NCBI RefSeq assembly: GCF_001619985.1
Contig: NW_017264197.1
Coordinates: forward strand, 372,001 to 436,000
DNA: 64,000 nucleotides
Source: Xylona heveae TC161
Lineage: Eukaryota; Ascomycota; Xylonomycetes; Xylonales; Xylonaceae
Direction of reading: 5' to 3'
Of this stretch, positions 11,437 to 27,347 are shown one piece after another. The first letter of the stretch is position 1; each line of letters begins with the position of its first letter. Made by a program: the position numbers and the translations under genes. The notes below the pieces were generated by a model. It worked only from the letters and a program-made list of their open reading frames with translations, searched no databases and was not told where the DNA came from.

Positions 11437-12099
11437 CGCAGCTTCTTGGGCTTGGAAAAGTGCAAACAAAACGATTAATATTCAGAAATAATGGGGATCA
11501 GTCTCGAACTCGGCCAGTTTTTCTTTTCTTTTCCAATCAAATATGTTCATTCTCCTGTATCATTAGCCTTTGGGCGACGACAACTATATACAAGATTGGC
11601 GCAGGGGCTAAACAATCATCGAGGGGTGTTTCCGCATTCCTCAGCTCATTTCCCCGCTTTCACATTTGTTTTTCCCCCTGGGGATGTTCCAGAAGGGATG
11701 GTCCCCTTTTTTGCGATGACAATTACTTTGTACAACCCCATTTGAGTCTCCTTCTTGCGTCTTTGCAGAGGGGCCGTGCATTTCCGGTATACTGATCCTG
11801 TTTTTAGCAATATAAGGGACTTTGAAACGTTTGAGGTGTCCCTTTTGACGTTGTTGTTATCGTCCTCCCTCGCGTTGGTAATCCGGCTTATCGTTTGGTT
11901 GAATTAAAAGTGACGCTAACTAATCCCCGACTTTTGGTCGGATCCGGATGAACGCCGACGCCCGTTGGTTAACCCGCACTATTTCGACCTAAACCCAGTC
12001 GTTCCGGCCGCATCATCATCATCACCACCATCATCATCCGTCAGCCACAAGTCAAGCATTTCTCCTTTTACGCCCTTTGGGGTATCTAGGTTGACCGCC
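11437..12099. promoter_or_regulatory. Divergent promoter F-box gene/YTP1-like
   Basis: About 660 bp between divergent start codons. T/C-rich tracts near 11510-11530 and 11640-11680. A CATCATCATCATCACCACCATCATCATC stretch near 12010-12038 precedes the YTP1-like ATG and is probably 5' UTR. No named element recognised. Confidence 0.5.
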
Positions 12100-13775
12100 A
12101 TGATGCGAGAATTGCAATTATCGATTTTACTTATCCTGGGTTTGCTGAATGCTGCCCAGGCTCATGAGCATCACACTGATGAGATCCCCGAGGGCCAGGC
12201 TGTATCGGCTGAACCGTTGGTAAGATTTATCAGCGACCCTTCAGCCACATTTCAATGGCACTTGCTGATTCTTCGATTAGGACACAATTTTATGGATTCA
12301 TATCGCGATTCAGATGCTCGCTTTTGGCATTATTTTCCCGACCGGCATGGTCTTGGGGGTACGTTTCCCCTACTTGATTCTTGACTAGGCCAACTAACAA
12401 TGTATTAGATTGTCCGCTCACGATGGCATGTGCCGCTCCAGACAGTCGGAGCTATTCTCTCGATTTTGGGATATTTCCTCGGACATGCTCATAAAGGTCG
12501 TCAATTTGCCAAAAATGTTCACAGCGCCTTTGCGTCAAGCCTCATGCTTTTGCTTTTGGTCCAGGTTGTCCTCGGTGTCTACCTCAAACTTCATCTTGAG
12601 AAGGGCATACATGGCCGCGTAAGAAAATACATTGTCCTTGGACACGGTGTTGCCGGAAAGCTGCTCCCGATTGTGAGCTGGGTTCAGATGCTCTTCGGAG
12701 GAATTACAGCGCTTGGGTTTTGCCGAGGCGATCATCTAGGTCAATGCCTTGCCCATTTCATCATGGGAAGTGCCTTCATTGCTTATGGTATCATCCTGAC
12801 GATACTATTGCTTGTAGGCCAGGCGTGGCTGAAGCGGACCGGCCGGAGCCAAGAGTTCTTTGATTCAGCAATCATCACGGCTTGGGGATTCGTCAACACA
12901 TTCACCGAGCATCGCTGGGGTGGACCATGGGTGAAGAATGATCTGCAACACACATCAATGGGCATCATCTGGTGGTCGGCCGGTATGGTCGGAATGTGGC
13001 TTAGCCGAAAGAGGGACGGCAGTGCGAAGCGCAATCTTATTCCAGGAATTGTCATCTTTTTGACTGGTTGGGCCATGTCTGGTCATCCGCAAGAGCTGCA
13101 TCTTTCGACAATGATCCACGCAGTATTCGGCTACACTCTCATGGGCGCAGGTGCGGCAAGGTGTGTGGAAATCGCGTTTGTGCTGAAGGATAAGAATACC
13201 TTGTCCGAGGATGGAAGCGATGCCAATAGTTTCCAGTATTTGCCGCCATTCGTAAGTTTTCGCTCCGGTTTCCTTGAATGGGGATCCAAAAGGTCACTCT
13301 TGTCCTAACAAGCTCTCTCCAATAGCTCCTCTATGCATCAGGCCTGCTTTTCATGAGCGCGACTGAAGAACAAATGCAGCTGCTCACACAGGCTGATGTT
13401 TCTCATGTATCATACGTGCTCATCATCTACAGCATAGCTTTCTTGATGTTCTTATGTATGCTCCCCAGCTGCGTCTTCTACTCTGATTTCCAACTTCGTT
13501 GATATGCTAATACACTAATCTTTCCATTAGTCGTTCTGGTGCTTTTGCATATCTACACCATGTACGCTTGGTCCAAACCTCAAAAGAACATCAACGCCGC
13601 GCCAACGGCCAACGGTGCTCCGAACGGCCATGCGCGCGTCACGTCTGACATGACGCATGTGAGAGACGCTGAAGAGTTTGAGTTGGAAGGCCTCATGTCC
13701 GACGAGGACGAGCGCCCTGCTCCTACCAGCACCACAAGCGCAATACCATCTACAAATGAGACTGCCAGACGATAA
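12100..13775 (+). CDS. Ytp1-like multi-pass membrane protein
   Basis: Five exons: 12100..12219, 12281..12358, 12409..13251, 13326..13455 and 13531..13775; 471 aa. It begins with a cleavable-looking signal peptide (about residues 1-21, ending NAAQA) and an HEHH motif. The first membrane part matches the N-terminal DUF2427-type domain, with a cytochrome-b561-like arrangement of hydrophobic helices and spaced histidines. The C-terminal part matches the Ytp1 domain (TEHRWGGPWVKNDLQHTSMGIIWW, a GHPQE motif, then HAVFGYTLMGAGAARCVEI). About ten hydrophobic segments are visible. The last 70 residues are acidic and cytosol-like. Yeast Ytp1 is a probable mitochondrial or secretory membrane protein of poorly defined role. 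Intron 4 falls inside a transmembrane helix and keeps the frame. Confidence 0.88.
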
Positions 13776-14204
13776 AACACCACCTTTTTGTTGAAAAGTA
13801 CCTTATTTAGCATTGCATTTCCGTTCGTGTAAACAGTCGCACATTTTTAATTGAGCGAGGCTCAACCATTGGGTTCTATCTTTGCACCTTACATATTTTA
13901 TAAATTTGGATCATCAACGGCTTACCACCTGCTCGAGGTTCTCCTTTATGAATTTATAGATTCTATATACCATGTATAAATGATGAAAGCAGCCTTATTC
14001 TAAAAAGAAAATAAAATGCGGTATGCTCGATGGCTCACTGTCGTCGTTGATTCTTCAAATTAGAAACTAGGGTATCATGATGCCTCAATGTAAATGCGAG
14101 GAATTAAACTGAAAGCGTCGGCTTTTGTCAAGGAAGTTTCAACTCCGAATAAACTTTGCTTGAAATATCGTCGTCCGTATATCACTCACTAGCCCGCACA
14201 CGCC
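13776..14204. other. Convergent spacer YTP1-like/PTH
   Basis: 430 bp, AT-rich (runs near 13895-13990), consistent with two 3' UTRs. No gene seen. Confidence 0.5.
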
Positions 14205-14868
14205 TCACTCTCCCACAAGATCTCTTATTATTTGCAACACTTCACCGGCGCTCTCCTCGATCGTGTACAATTCTTTTTCGTTCATTTTCCGCAGAACGTA
14301 CCGCGCGACATCCTTGCTTTCCCGACTTTCCGGACGGCCAATTCCAATACCAATGCGCGCAAATTCATGGTTTGGCATCGCCGCAATGCAAGACTTTATT
14401 CCATTGTGGCCTCTGGAGTACGAACATATCAATAAGGACTCCGATTAAAGCGATCGATGCCAATAACACTTACCTTGCGCTTCCTCCAATCTTCAACTTT
14501 ACCCTTCCCAGTGGTCCCTCCAATTCATCATGTAAAATGACCAATTTCCCTTCCTCGCCAGGTTTTAATCGCCTTGTCCACGTCTTCCATGCTGCACTGA
14601 CCACCTTTCCTGACGTATTCATCAAGCTCGGACTTTGCCAGAGCGTGAAATTGCTGTCGGAGTAGTTTTTTGGGTTGTGGTCTGCATATATGCTCCTGGT
14701 AACCAGACCACCACCCATTGAACTTTCCTTGTGGAATTCCGGATAGGCAAGAATCTCGCGCAGCCTATGCAACACCGTATGCCCGGCGCTGTGCAATGTA
14801 TTTGTGTACGTCGGAGGCGGGTTACCCAGCGATGCGACAAGGAGGTGCAGGCGGCGGGGGGCCGCCAT
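14205..14868 (-). CDS. PTH1: Peptidyl-tRNA hydrolase (Pth1 type)
   Basis: Two exons, 14868..14474 and 14412..14205 (intron 61 nt, GTAAGT..CTCCAG), 200 aa, the normal size for Pth. The enzyme hydrolyses peptidyl-tRNA released from stalled ribosomes; the fungal form is probably organellar. Motifs: SLGNPPPTY near the N-terminus, LHSAGHTVL containing the catalytic His, the HDELEGPLGRVKL segment containing the key Asp, and GGSARGHNGIKS across the intron, followed by RIGIGIGRP. All catalytic landmarks of the family are present. Divergent from the Hsp40 gene with which it shares a 706-bp promoter region that includes a heat-shock element. Confidence 0.93.
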
Positions 14869-15574
14869 CGTGTCGGCAGAATGGAACTCTGCGTGGAATT
14901 CTGTAACGGGGAAAGGAGATGGGGATTGGTGTGACTTTTGGGTAAAGGATTATTGGTGATAGTATCCTGAGAAGAGTATAAAGCATGCTCTCTGAACATC
15001 AACATGGAGGGAATTGTTATCACAATAATCGTCGTTATCAGATAAGATGATCTTGTTATTGTCGTTTCTGGAAGATTCGGCTACGGCATCTCCTTGGTCG
15101 GCAGCCCCGACATGTCACGTCACTCGTCCCGGTCAATGAAAGGAGATGCTACTGGATTCGACCTGCATCTTCGACAACATCTCTGTTTTGTTTCCCCTTG
15201 TTTCTCTTTGACCTTCACTCTGACTATACTTACTGCAGCTTGACTCGAAATTTCTTCACACCCTGATCTCTCTGCTGGCAGTCATTCATTACAATCTCAG
15301 AGCAATTTGCTTCCGGTTCACACCCCGCGATACTATCGCGACATAGACACACGACACCGTTACCTTGTTCAATTGATTCGAAGGTCATTTGAATTCTGGT
15401 AATTTCCCACAGGATAGAACAGAAATACCCTTCTGAATATATCTTACGAGCTATTATTTCTTCTCAATTTCTTTTTGAACTCACTCTTATTCTTCTGCAC
15501 CTTGCTGTTCGATATCCGCGACTTAATATCGTTACCGAGGTCCTGAAGTCCTCATTCCTCATCCCATTTTCACC
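14869..15574. promoter_or_regulatory. Divergent promoter PTH1/SIS1
   Basis: 706 bp between divergent start codons. The SIS1-proximal 300 bp are rich in CT tracts and probably 5' UTR. Contains the heat-shock element listed separately. Confidence 0.6.
15066..15078 (+). promoter_or_regulatory. Heat-shock element (three alternating units)
   Basis: TTCtgGAAgaTTC is a perfect TTCnnGAAnnTTC array, the binding site for an Hsf1 trimer, about 500 bp upstream of the Hsp40 start codon and 200 bp from the PTH1 start. A second partial site, GAAatTTC, lies near 15247-15254. Hsp40/Sis1 genes are classic Hsf1 targets, so a functional role is plausible; the match itself is direct observation. Confidence 0.65.
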
Positions 15575-16882
15575 ATGGTAGCTGAAACGAAATTGTACGA
15601 TTCATTGGGCGTAAGCCCCAGCGCAACACAGGAGGAACTGAAAAAAGCATACCGGTAAGTGTTGAAAAGAATTCTCAGAGCTCAATGTTTTTATTAATTC
15701 GATTAAAGGAAGTCGGCCCTCAAGCACCATCCTGACAAAAACAAAGACAATCCCGATGCTTCCGAAAAATTCAAGGGTAAGCAATTGAGTCAATCGCAAT
15801 GAGTCTATTTTCTGTGACAGATTCTAATTCATCATACAGAGGTTTCCCAGGCGTATGAAATTCTCTCCGATCCCGAGAAGCGGAAAATCTACGATCAGTA
15901 TGGCCTCGAGTTCCTCATGAAAGGTGGTTCTGCGGAACCTCCACCTGGCGCTGGTGGCATGCCCTTCGAGGCTGGAGGTTTCCCAGGCGGTTTTGGTGGG
16001 ATGCCCGGTGGCGGCGGAGCACGGACCTTTCATTTCTCGACGGGTGGAGGAAAGCCCAGTGGATTCAGCTTCAGCAGTCCGGAGAGCATATTCGCAAATT
16101 TCTTCCGACAAGGTGGTGCTGGAATGGGTGACGATGACGACATCTTTGCTAGTCTTGGTGGTGGCATGGGCGGCGGTATGGGAGGTGGTATGGGAGGCAT
16201 GGGTGGTGATTTTGCATCCCGCGGTCGGACGCCAAGTGGATTTGGAGGCATGGGTGGTGGCCGAGCGCGACAACCGACACCTGAAGTCACAACGGTAGAG
16301 CGTCCCCTGCCACTCACGCTCGAAGAGCTATTCAAAGGCACCCACAAAAAGATGAAGATTAAGCGGAAGACGTTCGACGAGCGGACCGGCAAGCGCACCA
16401 TGTCCGACAAGATTCTAGAGATGGACATTCGACCAGGCTTGAAAGCCGGTAGTAAAATCAAGTTCAAGGGGGTTGGTGATCAGGAAGAAGGTGGCACCCA
16501 AGACCTCCACTTTATCGTCACAGAGGTTAGTTCAAACTTGCCTTCAAAATATTCTGAACCATTGCACGTTTGCTAATTATCTTTATAGAAAGAACACCCT
16601 CTCTTCAAGCGTGATAACGACGACATTCGGGCTACCGTTGAGATTGATCTCAAAGAGGCTCTGACGGGCTGGAAACGCACCGTGTCCACCATTGATGGAA
16701 AGCAACTGTCGGTATCTGGCTCTGGGCCGACCCAGCCAGGTTTCGAAGAAAAATTCCCCGGTCTCGGTATGCCCAAAAGCAAGAAGCCAAACGAACGAGG
16801 AGATTTTGTCGTCGCTGTTAAGGTCAAGTTCCCAAGCAGCTTGACACCGGCTCAGAAAACCCAGCTCAAGGAAATTTTATGA
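15575..16882 (+). CDS. SIS1: Type II Hsp40 co-chaperone, Sis1/Psi1 type
   Basis: Four exons: 15575..15654, 15709..15776, 15840..16525 and 16589..16882; 375 aa. It has an N-terminal J domain (residues about 6-70) with the HPD motif in KHHPDKN. A Gly/Phe- and Gly/Met-rich linker (about 75-200, with repeated GGMGGG units) follows, then two beta-barrel substrate-binding domains (about 205-370) beginning LPLTLEELFKGTHKKMKIKRK. There is no CxxCxGxG zinc domain, so it is class II like Sis1 and DNAJB1. It stimulates Hsp70 ATPase in cytosol and nucleus, supports disaggregation and restrains Hsf1. Introns 1 and 2 interrupt the J domain at split codons. An upstream heat-shock element suggests stress induction. 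Confidence 0.95.
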
Positions 16883-17651
16883 GCGAGGCTTTAGCCTTTT
16901 ACAGGGCTTTGGGCCCGGTCAAAGGAATAATTGCCAAATCATTTCAACTTAATAATATGACATTGGTGTTTCGGGGTAAATTCGTATTGTATTTCATATC
17001 ATGTTTTCCATTTTGTTTTTTGCCTCCTATTCAGTGTAATGATACAGCACGACAAGCATTGACGAGTGGACGGAAGCGGTAGCGTTGTTTGCAAAACTTG
17101 TTGAAGAGTTCTTTTTCTTGATTTGTTCTTTTCACACCATTGGAATAATGTGCGTTCCTGAACTGCAGCGAGCTTTTTCCTTTCTGTGCTCACGGGGTCA
17201 GAAACCAGCAGACCGCGGTGCCTGGATCAGCGAAGCGAGAAACTATTGTTCTTGCTGTGTCTGATAACGATTTCTTTCCCTTCTTTTTCCTTTCTAATAT
17301 TCTCATCAATCTACTGTAGAGAGTTAGAGCCGGAATGAATATATATTTTGGCCAATAAGCATGCCTTCTACCAAACGACATTTATATGTACACAAGGAGA
17401 GATTGAACCATATGTAAATGTTGAAATTCATTTTTGCTCAACTTGATACTTCGATTAACTAACAATTTTGATTGAGAAAATCCCTTACTCAGAAACGCCC
17501 TGATGATGCAAATGACTTTCAAATAAAATAACCCTTGCGAGCCTCTTGACAAAAATTTTGACACGAGAAGCGGTGCTTCGCTCTCTCGTACTGAACCTTT
17601 CCTTCATGCATGCCATCCTGCCAAACTCTAGCCAGCAAATGTGGACGAATT
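16883..17651. other. Convergent spacer SIS1/DRG2
   Basis: 770 bp between convergent genes; T-rich segments near 16980-17030. Nothing recognisable. Confidence 0.5.
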
Positions 17652-19554
17652 CTATTTTGCCACAATGCTCACCACGTCCTCGTCCGACACGACGTGGCCC
17701 AATCCAACTCTCTGCGGCATGTGTCGAGCACTTGCGCCCCACACAAGCGCGTATTTGAAGGTCTCCTTTAGCGTGCGGTGTACTTGGTCGCAGACATCCT
17801 CGATGGTGGACTTGTTGCGCACAATGAGGGCTTCGCTGAAGTCGGGCACTTCGCCTCGTCTGTTTCTCCCAGGTTTGTTAGATGAAAGGCCGTTCAAAGA
17901 ATAGGAAAATGGGGAGTCTTTAGCTTCCAAATGGTCATTTTGAACCAGCACAAAAGGAAGGGGCTGAAGAAAAAGAGCCATGAAAAAGAAGGCTGAGAGC
18001 GCACAAAGGGAGCAGATTGGAGTACGGACCGCTTAGTGTAGACTCGCATGAGCTGCAATTCCTTCCAGCAGCGGTCGACAACATCTTGAATACCAAGATC
18101 CAGCTCGCAGCTCATGACTGCAGTGTTGGGTTCGCGGGCAAGCTTATCAAGGAAGTCTAAGCTGACGCTGTCGATTTTGTTGTAGACGTATAGACTATTT
18201 CTCCGCCCATGGAAGGGGCATTGGTTTAGTATATCATTGGTTTAAAAAGGGCCGGTTGTGGAAGGGAAAGGGAGAAGGGAAAAAAATTGGAGACAAAGGG
18301 GTAGGAGAAAAGAGAAATACCATTTGATGTATTTTCTGTGATCTTTCATGATTACGTCGATGAAGTCATCCACCGTGACTGGAGATATATTAGCCTCATT
18401 TTGCGAAAGTCTCATTTAGGGATAGAGACTCGGGGCAAGGGCTTACCATTTTCGTCACGAACGAGCACTTCGCAATTCAGAATCTTGTAATCGCGCAAAA
18501 TGTTGTAGAGCATTTTCTCGTCTACATATTTGGGAGGGGATTGGAAGGTGATTTTCATCCCACCGGCTTTTTTAGCTTTCAAATAAATGTTCCTAGTAAA
18601 AACAAATTGATTTAGTGAGAACCTGGGATGCAGGTAAATTTCATGTCAGGAGGCACCTACGGAGGCTCTCTGTTCAATCGGATACCCACGGCTTCAAGTT
18701 CTGCTTCTAGCAGAGCCCTCTGCTCTGCTCGCTTCGTAGCATCGAGAACCATGAGAATCATATCACTTGTCTAGGAAAATAGACGCAACTTGTCAGCATA
18801 TTATGATTACTCGCATGGTTCTGAGTAATATTATCCGGCTCTTTATATCCTTCACCCCAAAACAAGGGAGACCTACCTTTGCTGCAGAAATGACCTGGCG
18901 TCCTCGACCTTTACCTTCGGCAGCACCCTCAATGATACCGGGCAAATCAAGGATCTGGATTTCAGCACCTCCATACTCAAGGACACCAGGAATGGCAGTG
19001 AGTGTAGTGAAAGAGTATGCCGCCACTTCACTCCTTGTCTTGGTGATTTTGGATAGAAAAGTGGACTTTCCTACTGAAGGGAAGCCAACGAGCGCTATAC
19101 GAGCATCTCCACTCTTGCTGACGTCGAAACCTGATCCGCCGCCCCCAGAGGCGCCGGTAGGTTCAAGCAGTTGTGCACGGAGCCGTGCAAGTTTGCTATT
19201 CATCCCGTGAGCATACAAGTCAAAATAGGATTTTCCATATGATAGAAGCATATGAGTAAAAAAGTGGTATTACAGACCCTTTCAGAAGACCAAGGTGATA
19301 TTCTACAAAATCATGTGTCAGTATTAACATGTCTGGTAACATGCTTTTAGTTGAGTGGAGTCTAACCTGTTGCCTTATTCTCTGTGTGCTCGTTAGCCAA
19401 ACCACCAGATACATATATGATAATCTATTGAGTTGACCTACTCTGAGTCCTCCTCATCTCCTCCTCAATTCTGAATTCGAGACGTCAGCGCCAGAATATC
19501 AATCTCCTCGATGAGATTCAATTACTCTTTGATCTTTTCTGTAATGTTCACCAT
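17652..19554 (-). CDS. RBG2: Developmentally regulated GTP-binding protein 2 (Rbg2-type)
   Basis: Ten exons on the minus strand: 19554..19526, 19470..19442, 19381..19367, 19302..19278, 19195..18877, 18770..18661, 18592..18447, 18378..18321, 18194..18030, 17859..17652. Spliced product 367 aa (human DRG2 is 364). N-terminus [20 protein letters not shown] continues into [24 protein letters not shown], the DRG helical domain. G motifs: GFPSVGKST (G1), DLPG (G3) and NKID (G4). The C-terminal TGS-like domain contains [23 protein letters not shown] and PQRVGLGH, which resemble DRG2 rather than DRG1. DRG2/Rbg2 with its RWD partner DFRP2/Gir2 binds translating ribosomes. The first four exons are only 29, 29, 15 and 25 nt. 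The donor of the last intron (GTCCGT) is weak but needed for the frame. Confidence 0.93.
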
Positions 19555-19933
19555 CTTGTCGGCTTTTTACGGCACGTTTCCGGGGCCAAATATCTCTTTC
19601 AAATAGCAGCCAAACTTGAAATCTTGGACAGCTTGCCCCAACTATGCTTTAATCCCGTGATTTGATTGATATCAATTCTTGATGGTGGGGCAGCCGTACC
19701 GCATCGAATCGATTTGATAAGTTTAGTCGAGAAACTGCGCTAAGGAAGCCTGGCGGCTACCGTAGGCGCACTGCGGGTTCCAACTCTTGGACCGAACTTG
19801 TAGCTTAAACTTAGATGAGCGTCTTAACATCCTCAAAATTGACAACTTGATCTATCGATAAGTAGCCGGTTCAGCCTCCTTTACGAAATCATCGTCAGCT
19901 TCCAGTACATTATCTTCTTTCAGCTCAAACAGC
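19555..19933. promoter_or_regulatory. Short divergent promoter DRG2/CWC2
   Basis: 379 bp between start codons of DRG2 (-) and CWC2 (+), so the two genes probably share a core promoter region. No named motif seen. Confidence 0.55.
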
Positions 19934-21342
19934 ATGGCGGAGGTGGATACTCCTCCCGTCCCAGATAGTGCAACGGAAGCGCACTCCGCTTCTCGATTAC
20001 CAGCCGCGGAAGGTGCAATAACAGGAACGCTCGCCACAGCCGGAGATGAAACTGCTTTGACAATAACAGGCGCAGCTGACGGCGACGACGCGCAAGGCCA
20101 GAAGAAAATGAAAAAGATGGTGCGACGCAAGCGGCGGCCTGCGCGTGTACAGATTGACCCATCGACAATCAAATCAGAACCGCCACCACAAACAGGTACT
20201 ATCTTCAATATCTGGTACAACAAGTGGTCCGGTGGAGATCGGGAGGACAAATATCTTTCACAGCATGCCGCTCCATCTCGATGCAATGTTGCGCGGGACT
20301 CTGGATATACACGAGCGGACCGAGTTCCTGGATCATATTTTTGCTTGTTCTTCGCACGAGGAGTATGCCCAAAGGGACATGAATGCGAATATCTGCATCG
20401 ACTGCCGGGCGTGCATGACCTTTTCAACCCGAACGTGGATTGTTTTGGGAGAGATAAGTTTAGTGATTATAGAGATGATATGGGTGGTGTGGGTACTTTC
20501 ATGAGGCAAAACCGGACGCTGTACATTGGTCGGATACATGTCACGGATGATATAGAAGAGGTGGTCGCACGGCATTTTGCAGAGTGGGGTGAAGTTGAGA
20601 GAAGTAAGTGACTCTATTATTTTTACCTTTTTGCAATATCGACGCTTGAATCAATTTGTCTTGCGGGCATCTGGGTTTATAAGCATGCATGTGCCTAGAT
20701 AAGCAAAACAGTATGTGTTAACACTCATGCGCAGTTCGTGTTCTCAATACCCGCGGTGTGGCATTCGTGACATATACAAATGAAGCCAACTCGCAATTTG
20801 CCAAGGAAGCTATGGCACACCAGTCGCTAGACCACTCGGAAATACTCAACGTGCGCTGGGCAACCGTGGATCCCAATCCGATGGCGCAAAAACGCGATGC
20901 GCGTCGTCTTGAAGAGCAGGCGGCTGAGGCTGTACGACGCGCCCTTCCAGCAGAGTTCGTCGCCGAGATTGAGGGTAAAGACCCGGAAGCCCGGAAAAGA
21001 AAGAAGATTGAAGGAAGTTTTGGACTACAGGGCTATGAAGCACCAGACGAGGTTTGGTATGCTCGACAGCAGGCCGCTGCTGCCGTCGAACCTCCTGCCT
21101 TAGAAGGCGGAGAGAAGAAATTGATGATTGAAAATGGCCCCGAAGCTAGCGAGCAGGACGGGTATAAAACTGCTGCCGGTTCAGAAAGTAATGAGATGGG
21201 TGGGGGTATCTTGTCGAGCTCGACGCTCAATGCGCTAAAGAATTACTCCAGCCAGGGCCAAAGATCGACTTTCATGTCTAAGCCTGCGGCAGCACCACCA
21301 GGTCCCTTAGTAGCCTATGGAAGTGATGACGACAGTGATTGA
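19934..21342 (+). CDS. CWC2: Pre-mRNA splicing factor Cwc2
   Basis: Two exons, 19934..20603 and 20735..21342 (intron 131 nt), 425 aa. Cwc2 (RBM22-like in mammals) belongs to the Prp19/NTC complex and contacts U6 snRNA in the spliceosome active site. Seen: a basic stretch (KKMKKMVRRKRRP, about residues 56-68), a Torus-type segment with FNIWYNKWSGGD, a CCCH zinc finger (CLFFARGVCPKGHECEYLH), then an RRM (about 195-280) with TLYIGRIHV as RNP2 and GVAFVTYTNEANSQFA as RNP1. The tail is Ala/Glu-rich with a final acidic YGSDDDSD. The intron splits the RRM. Domain order and size match fungal Cwc2 and the call is secure. Confidence 0.95.
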
Positions 21343-21545
21343 AGGGAAAAGTTTTCTGTATTCCGATACCAGGGCACGTTTGGGGGCTCTCATCTTTGTA
21401 TTTCAAGGTATTCATATTGTGTAATATACTTTTGCGGACGTAATGGTCCTCACCAGAAAATGCTAATATATGCATGCATTAAAGCCCGTACAATCGTCAT
21501 CGTGAAGAAGAAAGGAATCCGCTGTCTAACGACTGTTAGCGGTCG

Positions 21546-26745
<5,200 letters not shown>

Positions 26746-27347
26746 AATGGGCTATCACTCAACAAGTAATGCATGAGCGGGATCGCTTCCAGGGACGGCC
26801 AATTTGGTTACCCCGATAGAAAGCATTGCAGCCGAAGCTGCAGCCCTTCAGAAGTTGGAGTAATACATAATGTCTATACAATCAATGAAACTTCTTGGTA
26901 AGTAAGTAATGACGGCGATAGCAAAGCAGATAGGGCGGTGACGGATGGGAGGCGAAGAGGGTCTCTAAAGCCCGACCTTCACCGCCTAAGTTTCGGCTGG
27001 AGAGGAGACGAGGGGTCTTAGTTAAGGTAGCAGGGTAGTCTCCGCCAGCGAAGTACTCGGTACCTTCGTCCCATGCTTGATGGATAAGATAACTGGTGAG
27101 TTATCTTGGCAAGCGCAGTAGCTTCTGATGAATCAGCCAATCACGATTGCCTTGAGGCGCCCCAGCCAGCAAGCTTACTGCCGGGTAAACAAACGTTCCA
27201 ACGCGACAGCCAACACACTCAAGTTCGTTCATTCTCAAGGGAAATTCTTCACTTGACCGAGTCTTCCTACGTGCTGTCACCTGAGATGTTGATGCGTATT
27301 ATTTGGAGGACAGTCATCTAGTCTCATCTATATTCGAAATTGAAGGA
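26746..27347. promoter_or_regulatory. Divergent promoter GCN2/CUT12-like
   Basis: About 600 bp between divergent start codons. Contains GTACTCGGTACC near 27053 of the short palindromic type seen elsewhere. No specific binding site claimed. Confidence 0.5.

Noticed and set aside
16030-16467. Pro-rich minus-strand frame of 145 codons
   Set aside because: Antisense of the Gly/Met-rich linker of the Hsp40; PPMP repeats mirror the GGMGG repeats.
19220-19414. Minus-strand frame beginning MYLVVWLTS as a separate small protein
   Set aside because: It spans DRG2 introns and micro-exons; the spliced DRG2 model explains the region.
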